DNA of 30,408 bases from JBAZCO01 sp041654915. GTDB lineage: Bacteria > Bacillota > Clostridia > Christensenellales > DTU072. The notes below the pieces were generated by a model, which saw nothing but the letters and a program-made list of their open reading frames with translations, ran no database searches and had not been told where the DNA came from. The number at the start of each line of letters is the position of its first letter. Position 1 is the stretch's first letter. The DNA lies in assembly GCA_041654915.1 (NCBI GenBank), contig JBAZCO010000009.1, positions 1 to 30,408 on the forward strand, in the 5' to 3' direction. This document shows positions 16,207 to 24,986 of the stretch, in pieces. A program made the position numbers and the translations under genes.

Positions 16207-17226
16207 ATGGGCATATCCTATAAAGATTCGGGAGTGGATGTCACCGAGGGATACCGAGCGGTAGAACTTATGAAAAAGCACATCAAATCCACCTTAAATC
16301 CAAATGTTTTGGGCGGTGTTGGCGGCTTTGGCGGCTGCTATTCCCTTGAAAGCTTTAACTACAAAAAGCCCGTGCTTGTAGCGGGAACGGACGGTGTAGG
16401 CACTAAGCTAAAGTATGCTTTTTCCCTCAACAAGTTTGATACAATAGGTATAGACTGTGTTGCAATGTGCGTTAACGATATAGTTTGTCAAGGGGCAAAG
16501 CCTCTTTTCTTTTTAGATTATATTGCCTGCGGCAAGCTTGTGCCGGAAACTGTTGCCGAAATCGTGGGCGGTATAGCCGAGGGTTGCCGTCAAGCATCCT
16601 CTGCGCTAATCGGCGGCGAAACCGCCGAGATGCCCGGCTTTTATCCCGTTGGCGAGTATGATTTAGCGGGGTTTTCCGTGGGCATTGCCGAGCGTGACAA
16701 CCTAATAGACGGCAAAAGAATAAAAGCAGGTGATGTATTGGTAGGGCTGCCGTCATCAGGACTGCATAGCAACGGCTATTCGCTTGTGCGCAAAATTTTT
16801 AACCCTGACGACCTTGCGCTTATGCACACCTACTCACCCGAGCTTGGCGCTACAATAGGCGAAACACTGCTCACTCCCACCAAAATATATGTAAAAACCG
16901 TACTTTCCTTATTGGAAAAAATCAAAATAAAGGGCATAGCCCATATCACAGGCGGAGGATTTATCGAAAACCTTCCCCGTATGCTCCCCTCTTTGGGCGT
17001 TGATGTAAACACAAAAGCTTACGACACCCCGCCTATTTTCCAAATGTTGGTAAAAAAAGCTAACATTTCCCAACAAGAGGCATACAACACTTTTAATATG
17101 GGCATAGGTTTGGCGCTTGCCGTTAACGCAGAGGATGCAGATACATTAATAAAGGCAGCCGCCGCACTTGGCGAAAAAGCTTGTATCTTGGGCGAAGTCA
17201 GCTCCAAAGAAGGTGTACGGCTGTGA
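16207..17226 (+). CDS. purM: Phosphoribosylformylglycinamidine cyclo-ligase (AIR synthetase)
   Basis: PurM closes the imidazole ring, turning FGAM into AIR with ATP. The length (339 residues) is normal. Diagnostic segments are GTDGVGTKLKYAF, MCVNDIVCQGAKPLFFLDY, GGETAEMPGFY and a glycine-rich HITGGGFIENLPRMLP. The ATG follows directly on the purE stop, with GGAGG inside the end of purE, so the two are translationally linked. Its own TGA overlaps the GTG start of purN by four bases. Confidence 0.97.
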   Translation: MGISYKDSGVDVTEGYRAVELMKKHIKSTLNPNVLGGVGGFGGCYSLESFNYKKPVLVAGTDGVGTKLKYAFSLNKFDTIGIDCVAMCVNDIVCQGAKPLFFLDYIACGKLVPETVAEIVGGIAEGCRQASSALIGGETAEMPGFYPVGEYDLAGFSVGIAERDNLIDGKRIKAGDVLVGLPSSGLHSNGYSLVRKIFNPDDLALMHTYSPELGATIGETLLTPTKIYVKTVLSLLEKIKIKGIAHITGGGFIENLPRMLPSLGVDVNTKAYDTPPIFQMLVKKANISQQEAYNTFNMGIGLALAVNAEDADTLIKAAAALGEKACILGEVSSKEGVRL

Positions 17227-17810
17227 AAAAGTTAGCAGTCTTTGTGTCGGGTGGAGGCAGCAATTTTCAAGCGCTAATCGACGGCATAGACGAGGGCAAA
17301 ATTAACGGTAAAATTACTCTTTGCATCTCCTCTCAACCAGATGCCTATGCACTAAAGCGAGCGGCAAAGCACAATATTCCCGCCCATATCTTTTCCCTTT
17401 CCGACCACAACAGCGCAGAGGAAATGTTTGCAAAAATTCGCATTTTACTTTTACAAAATGAAATAGACCTAATAATTCTAGTTGGATATATGACGATACT
17501 TCCCCCCGCATTTGTTAGGGCTTTTGCGGGTAAAATTATCAACATTCACCCCGCCCTTCTCCCCAAACATTCGGGCAAGGGATATTATGGTATTCGCCCG
17601 CACGAGGCGGTGATTGCCAGCGGCGAAAAGGTGTCGGGCGCAACCGTGCATTTTGTGGACGAAGGCGTGGATACGGGCGAGGTTATCTTGCAAGAGGAAG
17701 TGCCTGTCCTCCCCAGCGACAGCCCCAAAGACTTGCAGCAAAGAGTGCTTAGCCTAGAGCATATCCTAATATGCAAAGCGGTAGCCTTGTTGTGCGAAAA
17801 ACACACATAA
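17223..17810 (+). CDS. purN: Phosphoribosylglycinamide formyltransferase (GAR transformylase)
   Basis: PurN transfers a formyl group from 10-formyl-tetrahydrofolate to GAR. I choose the GTG at 17223, which overlaps the purM stop as GTGA; an upstream ATG in frame at 17181 lies inside purM and would add 14 unrelated residues. The resulting 195-residue protein begins with the usual KKLAVFVSGGGSNFQALID. Catalytic residues are in place: N107 and H109 in INIHPALLP, and D150 in GVDTGEVI. The length is typical. Confidence 0.96.
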   Translation: MKKLAVFVSGGGSNFQALIDGIDEGKINGKITLCISSQPDAYALKRAAKHNIPAHIFSLSDHNSAEEMFAKIRILLLQNEIDLIILVGYMTILPPAFVRAFAGKIINIHPALLPKHSGKGYYGIRPHEAVIASGEKVSGATVHFVDEGVDTGEVILQEEVPVLPSDSPKDLQQRVLSLEHILICKAVALLCEKHT

Positions 17811-17974
17811 GGGCAACCCAAACAACGATAAAAGAAACCCAAACAAGCAGCTAATGGGTGGCTTAAAGAGAACAACAACAGGGCTTGGCATACAAGCATT
17901 AAACAAATAACAGGGGCAAGGATACCCCAAAAAACATAGCAAAAATTATCAATATCAAACAAGGAGAAGTCATT
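17811..17974 (+). other. A-rich, T-poor spacer between purN and purH
   Basis: These 164 bases are about 48% A and 13% T by my count. They contain two minor hairpins (GCTTG/CAAGC at 17883-17897 and GGGG/CCCC at about 17922-17938) and end in AAGGAGAAG, the ribosome site of purH. I see no gene, promoter or terminator in it. Confidence 0.6.
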
Positions 17975-19513
17975 ATGAAAAGAGCGTTGCTTAGCGTATC
18001 GGACAAGACGGGAATAGTAGAGTTTGCAAAAGAGCTTTCCCTTTTGGGCTACGAAATAATATCTACGGGCGGCACGCTTTCCACTCTCATTAGCGGTGGC
18101 ATAAAGGCAAAAAACATCTCGGAGATTACCAACTTTCCCGAGTGCTTGGACGGTCGGGTAAAGACCTTGCACCCAGCGGTACACGCAGGACTGCTTGCCA
18201 TTCGGGATAACCCCCTGCATATGCGCTGTTTGGCAGAGCTTGGTCTTAGTACAATCGATGTGGTTGCGGTAAATCTCTATCCTTTTAAAAACACCATATT
18301 GAACAAGCATTCTACTTTTGCCGATGCGGTGGAAAATATAGATATCGGCGGGCCGTCTATGCTTAGAGCGGCGGCAAAAAACTACCGTTTTGTCTATGTC
18401 GCTTGCGACTGGGCGGATTACCCCCTTATAATAGACGAATTAAAGAGCGGCAACCCTTCCGAGGACAAGCGGCTGTATTTGATGTACAAAGCGTATCAGC
18501 ACACCGCCGTATACGACACATTGATTGCAGGATATTTAAGGGAAAAGCTAGAAATAAAGTTTCCTAGCGAGTTGACCTTTGCCTACGAAAAGCAACAAGA
18601 TTTAAGGTACGGCGAAAACCCCCACCAATCCGCCGCTTTTTATAGAGAATCCCTGCCCCAAGCGGTATCGCTTGCGGGAGCGGAGCAGCTTGCGGGCAAA
18701 GAGCTTTCCTTTAATAATATTAATGATACAAACGGTGCATTGGATTTGCTGCGGGAGTTTAGCGAGCCTGCCGCTGTCGCCGTCAAACACGCAAACCCTT
18801 GTGGGGCAGGAGTTGGGAAGGATATTTATGATGCTTACAACAAGGCATATCAATCTGACCCCGTTTCTATATTTGGCGGCATTGTTGCGGTAAACCGCAC
18901 GGTGGACTTGGAGCTTTCCACAACTATGGCAGAAACTTTTTTGGAAGTTGTTCTTGCCCCCGATTTTACCAAAGATGCCGTTGCCCTGTTCAAAGAAAGG
19001 CGCAAAAACACTAGGTTATTAAAAATAAATAACCTCTTTGCGGGTGAAAACCCCACAAATTTTGATATAAAAAAGGTGGCGGGCGGTCTGCTCCTTCAAG
19101 AGCCCAACAGCACGCTTTACAACAAAGCAGAACTCAAGGTAGTCACTCAAAAAGCACCTACAAAAGAGGAGTGCGCCGCATTGGAGTTTGCCTTTAAGGT
19201 GGTAAAGCATACCAAGTCCAACGCAATCGTCGTGGCAAACGGAGAAAGCACCCTAGGGATTGGTATGGGACAAACCAGCCGCATTTGGGCGGCAGAGGAG
19301 GCGCTTTCCCGTGCCGCTTTCCGTGCAAAGGGCGCTGTGCTTGCATCTGATGCCTTTTTCCCATTCCCCGACTGCGTTGAGGCGGCCGAAAAATATGGTA
19401 TCACGGCAATAATACAGCCGGGCGGCTCGGTAAACGACCAAAAGTCCATAGATGCGTGCAACAAGGCAGGCATTGCAATGGTCTTTTGCCAAACAAGGCA
19501 CTTTAAACACTAA
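17975..19513 (+). CDS. purH: Bifunctional AICAR transformylase / IMP cyclohydrolase
   Basis: PurH performs the last two steps to IMP: formylation of AICAR with 10-formyl-tetrahydrofolate, then ring closure. The N-terminal MGS-like cyclohydrolase domain (about 1-130) begins MKRALLSVSDKTGIVEFAKEL and has STGGTLSTL and DGRVKTLHPAVHAGLL. The transformylase domain (about 135-512) includes QDLRYGENPHQSA and the catalytic KHANPCGAG, with SDAFFPFPD and ITAIIQPGGS near the end. At 512 residues it has standard length. It is separated from purN by 164 bases but no terminator is seen, so it is probably in the same transcript. Confidence 0.97.
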   Translation: MKRALLSVSDKTGIVEFAKELSLLGYEIISTGGTLSTLISGGIKAKNISEITNFPECLDGRVKTLHPAVHAGLLAIRDNPLHMRCLAELGLSTIDVVAVNLYPFKNTILNKHSTFADAVENIDIGGPSMLRAAAKNYRFVYVACDWADYPLIIDELKSGNPSEDKRLYLMYKAYQHTAVYDTLIAGYLREKLEIKFPSELTFAYEKQQDLRYGENPHQSAAFYRESLPQAVSLAGAEQLAGKELSFNNINDTNGALDLLREFSEPAAVAVKHANPCGAGVGKDIYDAYNKAYQSDPVSIFGGIVAVNRTVDLELSTTMAETFLEVVLAPDFTKDAVALFKERRKNTRLLKINNLFAGENPTNFDIKKVAGGLLLQEPNSTLYNKAELKVVTQKAPTKEECAALEFAFKVVKHTKSNAIVVANGESTLGIGMGQTSRIWAAEEALSRAAFRAKGAVLASDAFFPFPDCVEAAEKYGITAIIQPGGSVNDQKSIDACNKAGIAMVFCQTRHFKH

Positions 19514-19646
19514 TTGAATAAAAAAAACAGCAAACATTGATAAAAAAAGGTAGCAAAACTAAAGGCAGCATAAACTCGAAAAATGCAACTGCAAATTTTC
19601 GGGGGTTACAAGTAAATCTTTATATAAATAGGATAAAACAAGCATT
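19514..19646 (+). other. A-rich spacer between purH and purD with one hairpin
   Basis: The spacer of 133 bases is A-rich. It holds an imperfect hairpin at 19577-19601 (CGAAAA paired with TTTTCG, inner TGC/GCA), followed by GGGGG and not by T, so it is not an intrinsic terminator. Only a weak AGGA, 13 bases before the ATG, serves purD. Confidence 0.5.
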
Positions 19647-20894
19647 ATGGATATATTAGTTATCGGCGGCGGCGGCAGAGAACACGCAATTATAAAATCC
19701 CTTAAAAAAAGCGCCAAAGTCGGCACAGTCTATTGTTTGCCGGGGAACGGCGGTATGGCAGAGGCTAAAATTCTTCCCATTCTACCCAGCGAAAAAGAAA
19801 AAATTGTTGCCTTTCTTGATTCCCACAACAGTATTAAACTCACCGTGGTTGCCCCCGACAATCCGTTGGTAGACGGATTGGTAAATTATTTGGAGCAGCG
19901 GGGTCACCGTGCATTTGGACCAACCGCCGAGGCGGCAATAATAGAGGGAAGTAAGCGGTTTGCCAAAAAGTTTATGGTAGACAACCACATTCCCACCGCC
20001 GCATATGCGGAATTTGACGACTTTTCCGCCGCTCTCAACTATACAAAGTCCGCCCCCTACCCCCTTGTAATCAAGGCGGACGGGCTTGCCTATGGCAAGG
20101 GAGTAATTATTTGCCAAACCCCAAGCGAGGCGGAAGGCGCTCTAAGCAACATTATGCTGGATGCCGCCTTTGGCAAGGACAATACTTCGGTGATTGTAGA
20201 GGAGTTTTTAACAGGACGGGAGGTTTCTGTTCTTGCCTTTACCGACGGAAAAACCATTGTCCCTATGCTAAGCGCACAAGACCACAAAAGAATATTTGAC
20301 GGAGATAGGGGTGCTAATACGGGCGGTATGGGAGCCTTTTCTCCAAGTCCTTACTATACGGTTGATATTATGCAAAAGACCAACCAGCAAATTATCACCC
20401 CCACGATAAACGGCTTGAACGCTATGGGGCGCACCTTTAAAGGTGTGATTTACTTTGGACTAATGCTTGTTGAGGATGAGCCGTATCTGCTGGAATACAA
20501 CGCTCGCTTTGGCGACCCGGAAACGCAATCGGTACTCCCCCTTCTTAAAACCGACCTCCTTGAAATATTTGAGGCTATCGTAGATGAGAGGCTTGCCGAC
20601 TTAAATATTGAGTGGGAAGAGCAGTGCGCCGTGACCGTGGTTTTCTCCTCCAAAGGCTATCCAAACGCATTTGAAAAGGGTAAAAAAATTACCATTGGCA
20701 ATACGGAGGGAGTTGAGTTGTTTTTTGCAGGTGTTACCCAAAACCAAGGGGAGCTGTACACTAGCGGCGGCAGGGTGCTTGCGGCAACAGCGCTTGGCAA
20801 TACAATCGCAGAGGCGAGGGAAAAAGTTTATGCCGCAATAGCAAACATACACTTTGAAGGTATGTTTTTCCGCAAGGATATAGGAATAAAGTGA
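19647..20894 (+). CDS. purD: Phosphoribosylamine--glycine ligase (GAR synthetase)
   Basis: PurD joins glycine to phosphoribosylamine with ATP. The 415-residue protein is a complete ATP-grasp enzyme: MDILVIGGGGREHAI at the N-terminus, PGNGGMAE, then IKADGLAYGKGVIIC and VEEFLTGREVSVLAFTDG, with GANTGGMGAFSP and LEYNARFGDPETQ in the active site. The start is certain from the conserved beginning although the ribosome site is weak (AGGA at 13 bases). It lies inside the pur operon. Confidence 0.97.
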   Translation: MDILVIGGGGREHAIIKSLKKSAKVGTVYCLPGNGGMAEAKILPILPSEKEKIVAFLDSHNSIKLTVVAPDNPLVDGLVNYLEQRGHRAFGPTAEAAIIEGSKRFAKKFMVDNHIPTAAYAEFDDFSAALNYTKSAPYPLVIKADGLAYGKGVIICQTPSEAEGALSNIMLDAAFGKDNTSVIVEEFLTGREVSVLAFTDGKTIVPMLSAQDHKRIFDGDRGANTGGMGAFSPSPYYTVDIMQKTNQQIITPTINGLNAMGRTFKGVIYFGLMLVEDEPYLLEYNARFGDPETQSVLPLLKTDLLEIFEAIVDERLADLNIEWEEQCAVTVVFSSKGYPNAFEKGKKITIGNTEGVELFFAGVTQNQGELYTSGGRVLAATALGNTIAEAREKVYAAIANIHFEGMFFRKDIGIK

Positions 20895-21009
20895 AAATTA
20901 AATATAAGAGCAATCAAAAGTTTATCACAAAACTCGCAAAATCAACAACAGAGCAAACCAATATGGCAAAAACAAACTCTTAAAAAATATTGTGTAGGAA
21001 ATTAAAAAA
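20895..21009 (+). other. A-rich spacer between purD and purL
   Basis: The spacer of 115 bases is about half A. It has no terminator or promoter that I can see and ends with AGGAA 8-10 bases before the purL ATG. A six-codon ATG frame in it is not a credible gene. Confidence 0.5.
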
Positions 21010-24000
21010 ATGGCTGTTAATCGTATTTATGTGGAAAAAAAGCAAGGTTTCGACATCCCCGCAAGGCGGATGCTATCGGAAATAAGAGAGGTGCTAAAAA
21101 TAAATGCATCCTCTTTGCGCCTGTTCTTGCGCTACGACATCGAGGGCGTTAGCGAGGAGGACTTGGAGCAGGCAGTTACAAATGTTTTCTCCGAGCCGCC
21201 CACAGATATTGTCTACCATGAAAACTTGCCAACCCTAAATGATTTTATTGTTTTTGGGGTGGAGTTTCTTGAGGGGCAATACGACCAAAGAGCGGACTCT
21301 GCCGAGCAATGCGTAGAGTTACTTCTCAACAAGGCACGCCCAAAAGTTGCAACCGCAGTATTTTACGCAATATCGAATATTGATGAAAAAGAAGCGCTTG
21401 CCGTGCAAAATTACCTAATCAACCCCACGGACTCCCGTCTTGCCGCCTTGGAAAAGCCCGCAAGCCTTGCCTACACCGCCAAAGATAACGATACCATTGA
21501 ATATGCCGCTGACTTTATCGCCCTTTCGGATAGGGAAATGGCAATTTATCACGAACAGCACGGCTTTGCAATGAGTATTGCCGACTTGGTTTTTGTGCGG
21601 GATTACTTCAAGAGTGAAAACCGCAATCCTAGCGTTACCGAACTCAAGGTGATAGACACCTATTGGAGCGACCATTGCCGCCACACAACTTTTTTAACAC
21701 AACTAACCGACATCGCCCTTGGCGCAAACCGAGAAGTAAAAGAGGGATACCTTTTATATAGGCGGCTTTTTAAGGAGCTGTATAAGGATAAGCCCGATAA
21801 ATATGTGTGCCTTATGGATATCGCTACGATAGGCGCAAAGGCGATAAAGGCAGAAGGTAAGCTAGACGACCTTGACGAAAGTGATGAGATAAACGCTTGC
21901 TCTATAAAAGTCACCGCCAAAGTGGACGGGAAAGAGGAGGACTGGCTTGTGATGTTTAAAAACGAAACACACAACCACCCCACCGAAATTGAGCCTTACG
22001 GCGGAGCGGCAACCTGCTTGGGCGGGGCTATAAGAGACCCGCTATCTGGACGGGTATATGTTTACCATGCTATGCGGATAACGGGAGCGGGCGATATTTA
22101 TAAGGATATTAAGGATACCTTGGACGGTAAGCTTCCCCAACGGATTATCTCTACAACCGCAGCGGCAGGATTCTCCTCCTACGGCAACCAAATCGGTTTG
22201 CCCGCTGGGATAGTAAACGAAATTTATCACAACAATTATTTGGCTAAGCGTATGGAGGCGGGATTTGTTATTGGTGCTGCTCCCGCCGCTAATGTAGTAC
22301 GCAAAAAGCCCGTTAGGGGTGACAAAATCATACTTTTGGGAGGCGAAACGGGGCGTGACGGCTGTGGCGGCGCTACCGGCTCATCCAAGGCGCACGACAC
22401 TAGCAGTGTTACCGAATGCAGTGCCGAAGTGCAAAAGGGCAACCCTCTTATCGAAAGGAATATCCAACGCTTTTTCCGCAATCCCGCTGCCTCACAGCTA
22501 ATAAAGAAATGTAACGACTTTGGCGCAGGCGGGGTGTCGGTAGCGATTGGCGAACTTGCCGACGGCTTGGATATCTACCTAGACCAAGTTCCCAAAAAGT
22601 ACAAGGGCTTAACTGTTACCGAAACAGCTATATCCGAGTCGCAAGAGCGTATGGCAGTAGTTGTTGCCGAAGATGATGTAGATACATTTATCAACCTTGC
22701 CGCAAGGGAAAACCTTGCCGCTACCGTTGTTGCCGAAGTGACGGATGAGGCGAGGTTGCGTATGTTCAACAAGGGTGAAATCGTTGTTGACATAAAAAGA
22801 AGTTTTCTTGACACCAACGGAGTAAAGCAAACCGCCGCCGTTTCCTGCCGTGACTTCCCCAAAGAAGGACTGTTTGAACTATATTCCGCTAAGGCAAAGC
22901 GGTATATAGAAAAAGAGGACTACAAAGCTGCCCTCTTAGAGGTCTTGTCGGACAAAAATGCGCTTATCCAAAAAGGACAAAGCGAAATGTTTGACTCCAC
23001 CATTGGTGCGGCATCCGTATTTATGCCCTTTGGCGGCAAACACCAGCTAACCCCCGCATTAAATATGTGTGCAAAACTTCCCGTTTTAGACGGCTCTACC
23101 GACACGGCAAGCATTTGCAGCTTTGCTTTCAACCCTTTCATTACGGACAGTAACCCCTATGTGGGCGCACTGTATGCCGTGGTAGCCTCGGTTGCTAAGC
23201 TTGTCGCAGGCGGCGCAGACTTTAGTAAAGTCCGTCTTACTTTTCAAGAATATTTCAAACGGCTTGGCAACAATAAAGAGCGGTTTGGTGAACCGTTTGC
23301 CGCACTTTTGGGTGCTCTATATGCGCAAATCGGACTAGGCACTCCCTCTATTGGCGGCAAGGACAGTATGAGCGGCTCATTTGAAAATATCGATGTGCCA
23401 AATACGCTAATCTCTTTTGCCGTTGCGGTAGATGAGGCAAAAAATTTCATATCTAACACCTTTAGGGGCGGGGAAAAATTGTACCTCTTACCAATTGCTA
23501 AAGAGCTAATTCCCGATTTTGATTATCTTAAAAAATTATTTGCCCGTATACACACATTAATTAAGGATAAAAAAATAACTGCCGCCACCGTTGCGGAAAG
23601 CGGCGGCGCTCTTGTTGCGGCAGTCCGCTCTGCTATCGGCAATAAGTTGGGGCTTAAATTTGCCCCAATTAATGCGGAACATTTTATTTGCCGCCCCGGT
23701 GACCTTATTGTTGCCGTGTCGGACGAGAGAGAGTTGAGCGGGCTAAATTACAGCTATCTTGGCAGTACGGACAGCAGCGAAAAGGTGGTTATTAATGATA
23801 GAGCCATACATATTGATAAGGTTATAGAAGTGTTATCGGCTCATGAGAGCATTTATCCCGTAACAAAACAAACAGAGGGGGATGCGGAAAACATCTTTTC
23901 GGATAAGAGTTTTGTTTATCCTGCAAACAAGGCATTGTTTGCCCGTCCCCGTGTGCTTATTCCCGTATTTCCCGGCACTAACTGCGAGTACGACACCAAA

Positions 24001-24750
24001 AAACGGTTTGACGAGTCAGGGGCGCAAACAGAATTATTCATTTTCAAAAATCGTACCCCGTCTGACATAGCGGAAAGCACGGAAAAATTGGCTAAAGCGA
24101 TTAATAATTCTCAAATCATAGTATTCCCCGGTGGATTTTCGGGAGGAGATGAGCCTAACGGCAGCGGCAAGTTTATTGCCTCGGCATTCCGCTCACCACG
24201 CATCACTGCGGAGGTGGAAGAACTGCTTGGCAAGCGTGACGGGTTGGTGCTTGGCATCTGCAACGGTTTTCAAGCACTCATCAAGCTAGGACTGCTGCCC
24301 TATGGCAAAATCGCCCCCCTCTCTGCCGATTCACCCACACTAACCTTTAATGTTATCAACCGACACATCTCAACTATGGTGAGAACTCGCATTTCCTCAA
24401 CGGCATCCCCGTGGCTTGCCGACTTTAAGGTGGGGGATGTCTTTGATATTCCCGTATCCCACGGCGAAGGCAGGTTTAACGCCTCTCCCCAACACTTGGC
24501 ACGGCTAATCGAGAACGGGCAAATCGCCACCCAATATGCCGACCTTGAAGGCAATGCAACAATGCTCTCTCCCCACAACCCCAACGGCAGTTTGTGCGCA
24601 GTGGAGGGAATAATTTCGCCTTGCGGCAGAATTTTTGGCAAGATGGGGCATAGCGAGCGCTTTGCCGAAAACCTATACAAGAACATTGGCGCAAGCGGCA
24701 CAAACAACGATATGAACATATTTTCATCGGGAGTAAAATACTACCGCTAG
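21010..24750 (+). CDS. purL: Phosphoribosylformylglycinamidine synthase, single-chain with glutaminase domain
   Basis: This enzyme makes FGAM from FGAR, glutamine and ATP. At 1,246 residues it is the one-chain form, in contrast to the PurS/PurL/PurQ split found in Bacillus. The synthetase part has DHCRHTTFLTQ (near 221), NHPTEIEPYGGAATCLGG and GLPAGIVNEIYH, then GGETGRDGCGGATGSSKAHD. The glutaminase domain begins near 980 (VFPGTNCEYDTK) with C1084 in GICNGFQ as nucleophile and H1151 in SHGEGRF. The gene closes the operon and is followed by a strong terminator. Confidence 0.97.
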   Translation: MAVNRIYVEKKQGFDIPARRMLSEIREVLKINASSLRLFLRYDIEGVSEEDLEQAVTNVFSEPPTDIVYHENLPTLNDFIVFGVEFLEGQYDQRADSAEQCVELLLNKARPKVATAVFYAISNIDEKEALAVQNYLINPTDSRLAALEKPASLAYTAKDNDTIEYAADFIALSDREMAIYHEQHGFAMSIADLVFVRDYFKSENRNPSVTELKVIDTYWSDHCRHTTFLTQLTDIALGANREVKEGYLLYRRLFKELYKDKPDKYVCLMDIATIGAKAIKAEGKLDDLDESDEINACSIKVTAKVDGKEEDWLVMFKNETHNHPTEIEPYGGAATCLGGAIRDPLSGRVYVYHAMRITGAGDIYKDIKDTLDGKLPQRIISTTAAAGFSSYGNQIGLPAGIVNEIYHNNYLAKRMEAGFVIGAAPAANVVRKKPVRGDKIILLGGETGRDGCGGATGSSKAHDTSSVTECSAEVQKGNPLIERNIQRFFRNPAASQLIKKCNDFGAGGVSVAIGELADGLDIYLDQVPKKYKGLTVTETAISESQERMAVVVAEDDVDTFINLAARENLAATVVAEVTDEARLRMFNKGEIVVDIKRSFLDTNGVKQTAAVSCRDFPKEGLFELYSAKAKRYIEKEDYKAALLEVLSDKNALIQKGQSEMFDSTIGAASVFMPFGGKHQLTPALNMCAKLPVLDGSTDTASICSFAFNPFITDSNPYVGALYAVVASVAKLVAGGADFSKVRLTFQEYFKRLGNNKERFGEPFAALLGALYAQIGLGTPSIGGKDSMSGSFENIDVPNTLISFAVAVDEAKNFISNTFRGGEKLYLLPIAKELIPDFDYLKKLFARIHTLIKDKKITAATVAESGGALVAAVRSAIGNKLGLKFAPINAEHFICRPGDLIVAVSDERELSGLNYSYLGSTDSSEKVVINDRAIHIDKVIEVLSAHESIYPVTKQTEGDAENIFSDKSFVYPANKALFARPRVLIPVFPGTNCEYDTKKRFDESGAQTELFIFKNRTPSDIAESTEKLAKAINNSQIIVFPGGFSGGDEPNGSGKFIASAFRSPRITAEVEELLGKRDGLVLGICNGFQALIKLGLLPYGKIAPLSADSPTLTFNVINRHISTMVRTRISSTASPWLADFKVGDVFDIPVSHGEGRFNASPQHLARLIENGQIATQYADLEGNATMLSPHNPNGSLCAVEGIISPCGRIFGKMGHSERFAENLYKNIGASGTNNDMNIFSSGVKYYR

Positions 24751-24791
24751 AGCGACAAAAATTTTATATCCCTTATCGACAACACCTACCG

Positions 24792-24824
24792 ACAGCGGCT
24801 ATAATTTATTGCCGCTGTTTTTTT
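24792..24824 (+). terminator. Intrinsic terminator of the purine operon
   Basis: ACAGCGGC (24792-24799) and GCCGCTGT (24811-24818) form a perfect 8-bp stem with an 11-base loop, running into a T tract at 24817-24824. It lies 42 bases after the purL stop. Confidence 0.92.
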
Positions 24825-24871
24825 GCGTTTTATAAAAAACATAAAAACGCTCCTTTTAAGCCCAACAAAAA

Positions 24872-24905
24872 GCTAAAAACCGCCGTCTTTTTAGCGATTT
24901 TTTAT
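24872..24905 (+). terminator. Second, AT-rich hairpin downstream of purL
   Basis: GCTAAAAA (24872-24879) and TTTTTAGC (24888-24895) form an 8-bp stem around CCGCCGTC, followed by GATTTTTT. The minus-strand side also runs into T, so it could work in both directions as a back-up terminator. Another inverted repeat, GCGTTTTAT/ATAAAAACGC, lies at 24825-24850. Confidence 0.45.
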
Positions 24906-24922
24906 AAAAAACTCAGTAGGGC

Positions 24923-24951
24923 TTTTATTTTATTAAAATATAATATATAAT
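24923..24951 (+). promoter_or_regulatory. Possible promoter of the cyclic-di-GMP gene
   Basis: A perfect TATAAT (24946-24951; another at 24939-24944) has only a weak -35 candidate, TTTTAT, 17 bases upstream. The predicted leader is about 30 bases. Confidence 0.4.
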
Positions 24952-24986
24952 AAATCTATATACTAATGAAACAGGGTTTTTAGCTT

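Noticed and set aside
17585..18310. Minus-strand frame of 241 codons across purN, the spacer and purH
   Set aside because: It overlaps two certain genes on the other strand, has no recognisable domain and is rich in Cys and other unlikely residues.
24781..24850. 18-codon minus-strand frame behind AAGGAG in the purL/cyclic-di-GMP gap
   Set aside because: It is encoded by the purine terminator hairpin itself and has no promoter on that strand; chance is the simplest explanation.
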